This document shows positions 18,164-26,356 of a DNA stretch of 64,000 nucleotides, one piece after another. The stretch lies in NCBI RefSeq assembly GCF_963511525.1, contig NZ_CAUPIY010000010.1:24412-88411 (forward strand), given 5' to 3'. The stretch comes from Mobiluncus sp963511525. Lineage in GTDB: Bacteria; Actinomycetota; Actinomycetes; Actinomycetales; Actinomycetaceae. The notes beneath the pieces are model-generated. The model did no database searches and had not been told where the DNA came from. It was given only the letters and a program-made list of their open reading frames with translations. The stretch's first letter is position 1; each line of letters begins with the position of its first letter. The translations under genes were made by a program, and so were the position numbers.

Positions 18164-19399
18164 ATGAATATTTCTAAACTGATGGCAAGTTCATTTGCAA
18201 TTGCTGGAATCGGAGTAGCGGGGGTTACCCCGATTGCCAATGCGGAAGATGGGGGTTCCGCAACTATTACAAATCAAACTGTCAGTGCCAGCGTTCGTTT
18301 GGCTGGTGTAGATCGTTATGAGACATCAAAAGCGGTGTCTGAGGCAACTGATTTGAGTTCAGTGTTGGTCAGCGATAAGTCGCCTGATGGCCTCATTGGT
18401 TCACTGCAGGCAGCAAACGATGACAAGTCTGCGGTCATGAGCCCGGATGCTCCCTCTTTGGGAGGAACTAACCGTTACGAGTCGGCCGCGAAAGTCGCTT
18501 TGGAAGGCGAAGCGGATGCTCCCGTGGTTATCGCCAACGGCAACTCGGAGGTAGACATTCTGGCCGCCACGTCCTACGCGGCCAATCTGGAAGCGAACCT
18601 CTTGTTGGCTGAGCCGGATCAGCTGGGCAAATACGGCTCTCAGGCTATTGCTGAGTTGAATCCCCAAAGCATCACAATCATTGGTGGCACCGCGGTCGTG
18701 AGCGAGGAAACTAAAGCTCAGGTTGAAGAACTGACCGGGAAAAAAGTTTCCCGGATAGCCGGAGATAACCGTTACACCACCGCGCTGGCCGCCGCGCAAG
18801 CTATCGGCTCGCAAAACTATCTGTTGGTCAATGGCAAGAACCCGGTCGATGCCCTGACTTTGGCCCCTTTGGCAAAGAAAAATAATGCTTCGGTAGTGTT
18901 GGTTCAGACTTCCTGTGCGCCCCAAGCGGTGCTGGAAGACCTGGGTGGAAAACATCTCACCGCTATTGGTGGCACCAGCGCTATTGCCGACAATTTCGCG
19001 GCGAAAACCTGTGAGCAGCAGGCGGCCGAGACAGCTGCAAAGGCCGCAGCTGAGAAGGCAGCCCAGGAAGCCGCGGCGCGGGCGGCTAATCCGTGGGGAG
19101 CCGGCACTGCGCAGGGCATCGCTTACGACATGCTGGGTCAGTTCGGTTGGGGACCGGATCAGATGCAGCCCCTGTTCAAGCTGTGGGCTCGTGAATCTGG
19201 ATGGCGTACGAATGCTGGACGCCCCGGTGGTCCCTACGGGATTCCGCAGGCTAATCCCGGCCGCAAAATGGCTTCTGCCGGTGCAGACTGGGCGACGAAC
19301 CCGGCCACTCAAATCCGCTGGGGATTGAGCTACATCAAGGGTCGCTACGGCAGTCCCGCTGCTGCCTGGGCGAATTTCTGTGCCCGTGGCTGGTATTGA
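18164..19399 (+). CDS. Secreted CWB2-repeat protein with transglycosylase-like C-terminus
   Basis: A protein of about 411 residues with a signal peptide (NISKLMASSFAIAGIGVAGVTPIANA). Cell-wall-binding repeats 2 follow, marked by RLAGVDRYETS and RIAGDNRYTTALAAAQ plus the intervening SITIIGGTAVVS and LTAIGGTSAIA strands. After an Ala/Lys-rich helical linker (about 285-305) the last 100 residues resemble a lysozyme-like/transglycosylase (aggregation-promoting-factor type) domain: LFKLWARESGWR with Glu344 as candidate catalytic acid, then GIPQANPGRKM and IRWGLSYIKGRYGSPAAAW. The start could also be ATG 18140. It is monocistronic, with its own promoter and terminator, between nusA and infB. Inference: a wall-bound peptidoglycan-active enzyme. 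Confidence 0.85.
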   Translation: MNISKLMASSFAIAGIGVAGVTPIANAEDGGSATITNQTVSASVRLAGVDRYETSKAVSEATDLSSVLVSDKSPDGLIGSLQAANDDKSAVMSPDAPSLGGTNRYESAAKVALEGEADAPVVIANGNSEVDILAATSYAANLEANLLLAEPDQLGKYGSQAIAELNPQSITIIGGTAVVSEETKAQVEELTGKKVSRIAGDNRYTTALAAAQAIGSQNYLLVNGKNPVDALTLAPLAKKNNASVVLVQTSCAPQAVLEDLGGKHLTAIGGTSAIADNFAAKTCEQQAAETAAKAAAEKAAQEAAARAANPWGAGTAQGIAYDMLGQFGWGPDQMQPLFKLWARESGWRTNAGRPGGPYGIPQANPGRKMASAGADWATNPATQIRWGLSYIKGRYGSPAAAWANFCARGWY

Positions 19400-19424
19400 T
19401 TTCAAGGATCTGCCAATAACTTAG

Positions 19425-19463
19425 GGGGTGGAGCCGTCACGGACGGTTCCACCCCAATCTTTT
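19425..19463 (+). terminator. Strong rho-independent terminator after the CWB2 gene
   Basis: A 14-bp stem (GGGGTGGAGCCGTC / GACGGTTCCACCCC, one G-T pair) with a 3-nt loop (19425-19455), followed by AATCTTTT. Confidence 0.85.
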
Positions 19464-19495
19464 GCCCGGTAGTTTGCCGGGCTGGAGGCCCCGAT

Positions 19496-19738
19496 TCAAA
19501 TGCATAGAGAAAAGTCGGGTATAATCAAGAGCGGTGCTTTTCGCGGCTCCAACAGCCGCGTTCCGGCACATGAACTTATTAGCTGAGGATACTTTGCTAC
19601 TGGTGGATTTCATTATCCCGCGGCACTGTGTTCGCAATGACCTAGGAGCGGGTTGGAAGATGTTGGGCACCCGATGAGTACCCGATGAGTACCAACGATT
19701 AATCCATTCTCACCCTTCGCCGGGTGGGGTGGCGAAGG
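19496..19738 (+). promoter_or_regulatory. infB promoter and structured leader
   Basis: TATAAT at 19520-19525, with a weak -35 (TTCAAA, 19496-19501, 18-nt spacer). The roughly 220-nt leader that follows has three structures: a 7-bp GC hairpin CGCGGCT/AGCCGCG (19542-19560), an exact tandem 11-bp repeat ACCCGATGAGT (19669-19690), and an 8-bp hairpin CCTTCGCC/GGCGAAGG (19714-19738) that ends two bases before the AGGAG ribosome site. No coding gene is seen in the 350-nt gap. Confidence 0.45.
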
Positions 19739-19749
19739 ACAGGAGAAAA

Positions 19750-22542
19750 GTGGCACGAATGCGCGTGCACGAGCTTGCAAAAGAGCTCGGTATTGAATCC
19801 AAAGAAATGCTGGCGTATCTGAAAGATGCCGGCGAGTTCGTAAAGTCTGCATCCTCCGTGGTGGAAAGCCCGGTTGTGAAGCGGATGATGGAACGCTTTG
19901 AAAAGGAAAAGCTGGGCAAGTTTAGCCCGGAAGCCGCCAAGAAAGCCGAAAAAGCGGCTGCGAAAGCGAAGAAGCCGGCTGCCAAGACAACCTCGAAAAG
20001 TCAGAAGTCGGCCGCGGAGCCTGCTGCTGATGCGGAATCGACGCCGCCAGCCAGCGCTACGGAGTCGCCGACCCCGGAGACTGCGCCCGCACCAGACACT
20101 TTGGACGCAGAGACTCCCGCACCGGCGGCTTCCTCTCCTGCTGCTTCCGCTACTCCTCAGCCAAAACCAGAGAAATCAGCACCGAGTCCCAGCCCTGCCA
20201 AGCCGCAGGCGAAACCCAGTGCTCACCCCGATATTCCCAAACCCGGCGCCTCAATTCCCAAGCCGGGTGCGCGTCCGGGCAACAACCCGTTCGCTTCCGC
20301 TCAGGGAATGCCGCGTCCCGGCGGCACCAGTGGAATCAAAGCGAAGCCGGGTCCGCGCCGGGGACGGCTGGGCAACAATCCGTTCGCTTCCGCCCAAGGC
20401 ATGAGCCAGGGGATTCCCCGTCCGGGGCAGGGCGGCGGTCCGCGTCCCAAGCCGGGAGACCGCCTGGGTTCGCCCCGCGGTGACTCCGGTCCCGCAGGAC
20501 GTGGTGGACGGAGCAGTCGTGGTTCTCGCACCAGTCCTGAGGCTTTGGCAGCCGGCGGCTTTGGCGGCACTCCCGCATTTGGCGGTCCGCCTTCGCCGCC
20601 TCGCGGTCGCGGCGGGCGCGGCTTTACCCAGGGTGCTTTCGGTCACGGCAAATCCCGGAAAGGCAAGAGCCGCCGGGCTAAGCGTCAGGAAATCGAGGAG
20701 CAAAATGCGCCCGTGATTGGCGGGGTCACCGTCCCGAAAGGCAATGGCCAAGAGATTCGGATCCGTTCCGGAGCATCTGTCGCCGATTTTGCAGAAAAGA
20801 TTAACGTCAATCCTGCCGCGCTGGTGACCGTGCTGTTCCACATGGGCGAGATGGCCACAGCTAATCAGTCTTTGGACGAGGACACTTTCAAGTTGCTGGG
20901 GGCAGAACTCGGTTACGAAATTACGGTGGTTTCGCCGGAGGACGAGGACCGCGAACTGCTGGAATCCTTCGATATTGATTTGGAAGCCGAAGAACTCGAT
21001 GACATTGAGGCTATGGAACCCCGACCTCCGGTCGTGACGGTGATGGGCCACGTCGATCATGGTAAAACCAAGTTGCTGGACGCTATCCGTAATACTGACG
21101 TCATTGATACCGAGTATGGCGGAATTACCCAGCACATCGGCGCCTATATGGTCACCCTGAAAAAGGCTGATAAAGGCCGCAAACTGACCTTCATCGATAC
21201 GCCGGGTCACGAAGCCTTTACCGCGATGCGTGCCCGTGGTGCCCAGGTCACCGACATTGCGATTATCGTGGTCGCCGCTGATGATGGGGTGATGCCCCAG
21301 ACCGTGGAGGCTATCAACCATGCCAAGGCCGCAAACGTGCCGATAGTGGTGGCAGTCAACAAGATTGATAAACCTACCGCGAATCCGGACAAGGTCAAAG
21401 CCCAGATGTCCGAATACGGCGTGTTGCCCGAAGAATACGGCGGCGACACCATGTTTGTGCCGATTTCGGCTAAACAGCGGATGGGCATTGAGGATTTGTT
21501 GGATGCAGTGTTGCTGACAGCTGACGCGGTGCTGGATCTGCAGGCCAATCCACACGCTCCTGCCCGCGGCGTCGCCATTGAAGCGAACCTCGACAAGGGA
21601 CGCGGCACGGTCGCTACCGTGCTGGTGCAGCGCGGTACTCTGCGTGTCGGCGACGCTATCGTGGCGGGAACTGCCTACGGCAGGGTGCGTGCCATGTTCA
21701 ACGAGCGTGGCCAAAACGTGGAGGAGGCCACCCCCTCCACTCCGGTGCAGGTGCTGGGTCTGACCTCGGTGCCGCGAGCCGGCGATAACTTCCTGGTCGC
21801 CGAAGACGACCGGACGGCCCGCCAGATTGCAGACAAACGTGCGGCTGCGGAACGCGCTGCGTTGCTGGCCAAGCGCCGCAAGCGCGTCACCCTGGAATCC
21901 TTCGATGAAGCCCTGAAGGCCGGCAAGGTCGACATGATGAACCTGATTATCAAGGGCGACGTGTCCGGCTCGGTCGAAGCTCTGGAGGACTCCCTGCTGA
22001 AGATTGACGTGGGCGAGGAAGTCGGCTTGCGCATCATTCACCGCGGTGTCGGCGCGATTACCCAAAACGATGTCAACTTGGCGACCGTGGACAACGCCAT
22101 CATTATCGGCTTCAACGTCCGTCCTGCCGAGCGCGTGGCGGAACTGGCCGACAGCGAAGGCGTGGAGATGAAGTTCTATTCCGTCATCTACCAGGTCATT
22201 GAGGACGTTGAAAACTCCTTGAAGGGTATGCTAAAGCCGATTTATGAGGAACACGAACTCGGTTCCGCCGAGATTCGCCAGGTCTTTAAGTCCTCCAAGT
22301 TCGGCAACATCGCGGGCTGCTTGATTAAGTCGGGCACCATCAAGCGCGGCTCTAAGGCTCGCTTGGTTCGCGATGGTGTGGTCGTCAACGGAGAGCTAGA
22401 GGTGCATTCCTTGCGCCGCGAAAAGGACGATGTCACCGAAGTTCGCGAAGGTTTCGAATGCGGTATCGGTCTGGAGTTCAAGGACATCCAGGTGGGCGAC
22501 CGCATCGAAACTTGGGAAATGCGCGAGATTCCGCGCGATTAA
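19750..22542 (+). CDS. infB: Translation initiation factor IF-2
   Basis: A protein of about 930 residues. The start is GTG 19750, five nt after AGGAG, giving the family N-terminus ARMRVHELAKELG; an upstream GTG at 19729 lies in the leader hairpin. An N-terminal IF2_N domain is followed by a long Lys/Ala/Pro-rich then Gly/Arg-rich linker (about 60-310) with GNNPFASAQGM twice, then a second IF2_N domain, the GTPase domain (G1 GHVDHGKT at 433-440, DTPGH, NKID), and domains II, III and IV ending in the C-terminal beta-barrel (QVGDRIETWEMREIPRD). It recruits initiator tRNA to the 30S subunit. Confidence 0.97.
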   Translation: MARMRVHELAKELGIESKEMLAYLKDAGEFVKSASSVVESPVVKRMMERFEKEKLGKFSPEAAKKAEKAAAKAKKPAAKTTSKSQKSAAEPAADAESTPPASATESPTPETAPAPDTLDAETPAPAASSPAASATPQPKPEKSAPSPSPAKPQAKPSAHPDIPKPGASIPKPGARPGNNPFASAQGMPRPGGTSGIKAKPGPRRGRLGNNPFASAQGMSQGIPRPGQGGGPRPKPGDRLGSPRGDSGPAGRGGRSSRGSRTSPEALAAGGFGGTPAFGGPPSPPRGRGGRGFTQGAFGHGKSRKGKSRRAKRQEIEEQNAPVIGGVTVPKGNGQEIRIRSGASVADFAEKINVNPAALVTVLFHMGEMATANQSLDEDTFKLLGAELGYEITVVSPEDEDRELLESFDIDLEAEELDDIEAMEPRPPVVTVMGHVDHGKTKLLDAIRNTDVIDTEYGGITQHIGAYMVTLKKADKGRKLTFIDTPGHEAFTAMRARGAQVTDIAIIVVAADDGVMPQTVEAINHAKAANVPIVVAVNKIDKPTANPDKVKAQMSEYGVLPEEYGGDTMFVPISAKQRMGIEDLLDAVLLTADAVLDLQANPHAPARGVAIEANLDKGRGTVATVLVQRGTLRVGDAIVAGTAYGRVRAMFNERGQNVEEATPSTPVQVLGLTSVPRAGDNFLVAEDDRTARQIADKRAAAERAALLAKRRKRVTLESFDEALKAGKVDMMNLIIKGDVSGSVEALEDSLLKIDVGEEVGLRIIHRGVGAITQNDVNLATVDNAIIIGFNVRPAERVAELADSEGVEMKFYSVIYQVIEDVENSLKGMLKPIYEEHELGSAEIRQVFKSSKFGNIAGCLIKSGTIKRGSKARLVRDGVVVNGELEVHSLRREKDDVTEVREGFECGIGLEFKDIQVGDRIETWEMREIPRD

Positions 22543-22564
22543 TATCCCTAACCAAACCCGGGGT

Positions 22565-22607
22565 CCCTGGCCGGCCTGCGGCGTTTTACCGCCAGGCGTG
22601 GCCGGGG
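22565..22607 (+). terminator. GC-rich hairpin between infB and rbfA
   Basis: CCCTGGCC pairs with GGCCGGGG (one G-T), enclosing a further GCGG/CCGC stem. No T-tract; it could be an attenuator or an RNA-processing site. Confidence 0.45.
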
Positions 22608-22639
22608 CGCCGGGACAACACACGAAGATGGGAGAAACC

Positions 22640-23077
22640 ATGGATGACACCCGGCGGGAAAAAGTCGCCGCGAACATTTTGACCACGGTGGCCAGCATGT
22701 TGGCTGGCAAGATTAAAGACCCCAGATTAGGTTTCGTCACCATTACTTCGGTCGAGGTCACGGGCGATTTGCAGCACGCCAAAGTCTATTACACGGCCTA
22801 TGGTAGTGACACGGAGCGAACCGCTTCCGGCGCGGCTTTGGAGTCCGCGAAGGGATTGATTCGCTCCCACGTGGGCAAGAATTTGGGCACGCGCCTGACT
22901 CCGACCTTGGAATTTGTGGCCGATCCGGTGCCCCAGCAAGCTGCGGCTTTGGAATCGGCGCTGGCGGAGGCTCGCGCGGCTGATGCCGAGCTGGCCGCCC
23001 GTAAAGGCACCCAGTATGCCGGGGAAGCCAATCCCTACAAAACTCCCCGTGAGTCCGAAGATGACCAGGAATCCTAA
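22640..23077 (+). CDS. rbfA: Ribosome-binding factor A
   Basis: A 145-residue RbfA, a KH-type protein that binds the 30S subunit during late maturation and cold adaptation. Family signatures are ILTTVASMLAGKIKDPRLGFVTITSVEVTGDLQHAKVYYT and RLTPTLEFVADP. ATG 22640 is preferred because GGGAG precedes it; ATG 22628 is also in frame. The C-terminal tail of about 30 residues is charged and variable. It follows infB and precedes truB, the usual order. Confidence 0.93.
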   Translation: MDDTRREKVAANILTTVASMLAGKIKDPRLGFVTITSVEVTGDLQHAKVYYTAYGSDTERTASGAALESAKGLIRSHVGKNLGTRLTPTLEFVADPVPQQAAALESALAEARAADAELAARKGTQYAGEANPYKTPRESEDDQES

Positions 23078-23094
23078 CGCCTCCGGTCTGATGT

Positions 23095-23143
23095 CCGGTC
23101 ACGGACGGACCCGCATCGGGTGCGGTCCGAGGGACGTGGCCGG
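23095..23143 (+). terminator. Nested hairpin between rbfA and truB
   Basis: Outer arms CCGGTCAC/GTGGCCGG (one G-T) enclose an inner stem GGACCCGCA/TGCGGTCC with a bulged C. It lies 18 nt after the rbfA stop and about 40 nt before truB; terminator, attenuator or processing site. Confidence 0.4.
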
Positions 23144-23184
23144 CGCGGGGCGGTGGGTTCACGAGGTTCCCCGGGCGGGCTGCG

Positions 23185-24243
23185 ATGTTTGACGCGCCGG
23201 ACTTCTTGCCCGACTGTCCCGCGGATTTGCATCGGGGCGAAACCTGTCCGCCCGGACTGGTCATTGTGGACAAGCCGCGCGGGTTGAGTTCCAACGCGGT
23301 GGCGTCACGGATTCGCCGGTTGGCAGGGCAAAAGAAAGTCGGTTATGCCGGCACCCTGGACCCGCTGGCCACGGGAATCCTCATTTGCGCCATCGGTAAA
23401 GCCACGCGTCTTTTGCAATACCTAACGGCCCATGACAAGGTCTATACCGCCCGGGTGCGGTTTGGTATCTCTACGGATACTGATGATGCCGAGGGTCAGG
23501 TCACGGCTCGTGCGGGTGCCGTATTATCCCCGGAGGACATCGCGGCGGCTTTAGTGCCGTGGCGCGGGCCGGTCAACCAAATCCCCGCCAAGTTTTCCGC
23601 CATTAAGATTGGCGGCAAACGTGCTTATGACCTGGCGCGTGCCGGCAAAAACGTGGAGATCCAGCCTCGTCCGGTGACCATTCACCGGCTCGAGCTGAGA
23701 GGCACTCCTGTCGTCGAAACGGTGGCGGGAGCCGACTCAAACCCTTCGGTAAGCGTTACTGATGCGGAACTTCTGGTGCACTGTTCAGCAGGAACCTACG
23801 TGCGCGCCCTAGCTAGGGACCTCGGAGCGGACTTGGGAGTGGGGGCGCATCTGACGGCGTTGCGACGCATTTCGGTCGGTTCATACGGGCTGGACCAGGC
23901 GCAAAGCCTGTCCGAGCTGGGGACAGAAGTCGAGAGCAGCGGGGTGCTGCGTCCGTTAGGGCTGGATGCGGCAATCTTGGGGATTTTCCCCGCACTGCCC
24001 GGCGACGAAGCCCAGGTGCGGGCGCTGTCTTTCGGGCAATCGCTGACCGGCCCAATCCGTGACGCCGCCGCCACCGCCCTGGAGACGACAAGCCCTATCC
24101 AAAATGCATCCACCCGTTCGCTGCTGGCTGTGACCGAAGCGACGACCGACTCAGACACGGGTGAAAAACGTGTCGTCGCGCTGGTGCAGCTGGAAAACGA
24201 CGAGCTGAAACCGATTTGGGTGTTGAGACCTGCAAATTCCTGA
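23185..24243 (+). CDS. truB: tRNA pseudouridine(55) synthase TruB
   Basis: A 352-residue TruB. Characteristic sequence GLVIVDKPRGLSSNAVASRIRRL is followed by KVGYAGTLDPLATG with the catalytic Asp59, then YTARVRFGISTDTDDAEG, QIPAKFSAIKIGGKRAYDLARAG and CSAGTYVRALARDLG. It makes pseudouridine-55 in the T-loop of tRNAs. The N-terminal extension before GLVIVDKP is about 23 residues. ATG 23185 has only a weak ribosome site; a later start would cut into the conserved domain. Confidence 0.94.
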   Translation: MFDAPDFLPDCPADLHRGETCPPGLVIVDKPRGLSSNAVASRIRRLAGQKKVGYAGTLDPLATGILICAIGKATRLLQYLTAHDKVYTARVRFGISTDTDDAEGQVTARAGAVLSPEDIAAALVPWRGPVNQIPAKFSAIKIGGKRAYDLARAGKNVEIQPRPVTIHRLELRGTPVVETVAGADSNPSVSVTDAELLVHCSAGTYVRALARDLGADLGVGAHLTALRRISVGSYGLDQAQSLSELGTEVESSGVLRPLGLDAAILGIFPALPGDEAQVRALSFGQSLTGPIRDAAATALETTSPIQNASTRSLLAVTEATTDSDTGEKRVVALVQLENDELKPIWVLRPANS

Positions 24244-24297
24244 CCAGTAAAGACATAAACTAGTTAGGAGCCGATTTCATCTTGGGGAAGTGAAGAA

Positions 24298-26217
24298 ATG
24301 ACACAGAACACGTATCTCAAATCATGGTGGCCGATGGTTATGCTCGGTTTGTTAGGATTTCTGGGCCTGCTCGGCGGTCCTGCCCAGATGAGTTTCACCA
24401 ACCCTGTTGCGCCATCTCACACCCCAGCCATTTCCAGTACCGCGGCAGCGGAGGTCCCGGCCGCGGATGAGACCAGCGAGTTTCCCGAACTTCCTGATAA
24501 CTTCACCTCCGCCGCCAGTGGTCAGCCCTCCGTTGCGACCGATTCTTATCCCGGTTGGGAATTCGGCGATTTGATGATTGGAGGAGGGGCTGCTCCAGGC
24601 GCCGCGCAGGCCAGCTGGGTGGCTTTTATCAGTATCAGCAATTGGGACAACACCGGTTCAATTTGTACCGGAGTGCTCATTGATCCCTCCTGGGTTTTGA
24701 CCGCAGGACATTGCGTGGCCAATAAGCCCCGATATATCAACATTAGTTTTGGGCCGACCCGGCAGTTGACCAGTGCCGTGAACGATTACAAAGCCAACCC
24801 CCAGTATGATGCCGCGGTTATGCACCTGCAGACCCCGGTTTATACCATCCCCCCCGTCACTTTAGCCTCCGGGCAAGCCAACGTCGGCGATGTGGCGGTG
24901 GAGTATGGCTGGGGCGGCACCACTAATGCCCTCCTGTCTACGTCGCAACGAATTGTCTCGACCTGTTTCACGGTGGTTAAGGGCGATAAACAGGGTGAAT
25001 TTGCGGCGAACTGCAACGTTCCCAGCGCTCCAGGTCAGCTTAGCTACAAGACTTCGTGGCCGGGTGTGAAAACTGAACATGGGGACTCTGGCGGCCCCCT
25101 GGTGGTGGGTAACCAGGTCATAGGTACTTTGATTGGGGGCAATGATCAGGGTGCTTACTTTGGTTCCGTGATTCCCTTAGCTTCTTGGCTGAAAGACATC
25201 ACTGGGGTGACCTTGGGGGCAGCTTCAGGAAACACGGCTGAATATCCTTATGAATCTCGATTGAATCGGATTGCCGGAGCCGACCGTGTCTCGACAGCCT
25301 TGGCGTTGCACGCAGCCAGCGGGACCAGCGGGGACGCGATTGCGCTGACCACCGGGCGGCTCGCTCCGGATGCTTTGAGTTCGGCGGCTTTGGTGGGGGC
25401 ACGAGGCGCGACGGTGCTGCTCACGTTGTCCAACCCGGTGGAACCGGCTGTGATTTCTGCCATTAAGGCTTCACAGCGCAAGACTCTCTATGTGGTTGGC
25501 GGGGGAGTAAAACTCTCGGCTGCCCAACGCGCTGAACTGCAGCAAGCGGGGATATCCATTACCGACCTGGTGGGTCAGGACCGCTTCGACACGGCCAGCC
25601 GGGTCGCGGCTCGGGCGGCTCAGGAAAACGCGTCGACTGTAGCCAGCACAAAGATTCTTGACGTCTTCCTGGTCGACGCCACCAGCGACCCCAACATTCC
25701 CGACGCCATTGCCGCCGGTCCCGCCGTGGCAAACACCCACGGTGTCATCCTCTTTACCCGCTCGAACAGCATTCCCCCAACTACCCTCCAAGCGATTTCT
25801 AACCTGGCGAATACGATGGTAAAGCAGGGGGGCAAGCTGCGCATCTGGGGCGTAGGCGGCAGGGCTGCCACAGCCGCCAACGCTGATATGGCGTGGGGCA
25901 GTGCCGTGGGTGAGGTTAAGAACATCGTGGGTAAAGATCGTTTCCAGACCTCCACCCTGTTGGCCCAAAACTTCTTTCCTAACGCTACGGGGTATCTGAT
26001 TGCTTCCGGTAGCGTGTTTGCTGATGGTTTGGCTGGCTCCGGCTACGCGCACGCAAAAAACCAAGCCATTTTGCTCAGCCGCCCGGCCGCCCTGGACGTG
26101 AACCTGCAAAGTTTCGTGCAGGCTCATCCGCAGGTTTCTTACACCATCGCCGGCGGTGCCGGGGCGGTGTCACGAGGCGTGGCGAACCAGCTTGGCGCCC
26201 TGCTGACAGCGCGGTAA
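24298..26217 (+). CDS. Secreted trypsin-like serine protease fused to CWB2 repeats
   Basis: A 639-residue protein with an N-terminal hydrophobic export signal (about 12-27), a low-complexity segment, then an S1 trypsin-type domain (about 92-300). The triad is His138 (VLTAGHC), Asp171 (YDAAVMHL) and Ser264 (HGDSGGPLVV). Cys pairs at 123/139 and 223/239 could form disulfides. Residues about 318-639 carry three CWB2 repeats: RIAGADRVSTALALH, LVGQDRFDTASRVAA and IVGKDRFQTSTLLAQ, each with VVGGGVKLS-, WGVGGRAA- or IAGGAGAVS-type strands. Ribosome site GGGGAAGTGAAG before ATG 24298. Inference: a protease held on the cell wall through CWB2. It is placed right after truB on the same strand. Confidence 0.88.
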   Translation: MTQNTYLKSWWPMVMLGLLGFLGLLGGPAQMSFTNPVAPSHTPAISSTAAAEVPAADETSEFPELPDNFTSAASGQPSVATDSYPGWEFGDLMIGGGAAPGAAQASWVAFISISNWDNTGSICTGVLIDPSWVLTAGHCVANKPRYINISFGPTRQLTSAVNDYKANPQYDAAVMHLQTPVYTIPPVTLASGQANVGDVAVEYGWGGTTNALLSTSQRIVSTCFTVVKGDKQGEFAANCNVPSAPGQLSYKTSWPGVKTEHGDSGGPLVVGNQVIGTLIGGNDQGAYFGSVIPLASWLKDITGVTLGAASGNTAEYPYESRLNRIAGADRVSTALALHAASGTSGDAIALTTGRLAPDALSSAALVGARGATVLLTLSNPVEPAVISAIKASQRKTLYVVGGGVKLSAAQRAELQQAGISITDLVGQDRFDTASRVAARAAQENASTVASTKILDVFLVDATSDPNIPDAIAAGPAVANTHGVILFTRSNSIPPTTLQAISNLANTMVKQGGKLRIWGVGGRAATAANADMAWGSAVGEVKNIVGKDRFQTSTLLAQNFFPNATGYLIASGSVFADGLAGSGYAHAKNQAILLSRPAALDVNLQSFVQAHPQVSYTIAGGAGAVSRGVANQLGALLTAR

Positions 26218-26356
26218 CCGGCCGAAAGCACCGCCCCCATCCACCGGCCTTGTCGCCCGTCTCGAATAGTGGACAATGGTGCCGAATTATGGATAACCGG
26301 ACTCACTCGCTAAACTTGCCACAAGTTCGTTTCCGAAAATATTGAGGCAATAAACT

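Noticed and set aside
20278..20405. A repeated block (GNNPFASAQGM) inside infB
   Set aside because: It is part of the flexible IF-2 linker, which is often repetitive in actinobacteria.
20251..22065. A 604-residue open frame on the minus strand
   Set aside because: It is antisense to infB, which has full IF-2 motifs; the frame is a by-product of the GC-rich, codon-biased gene.
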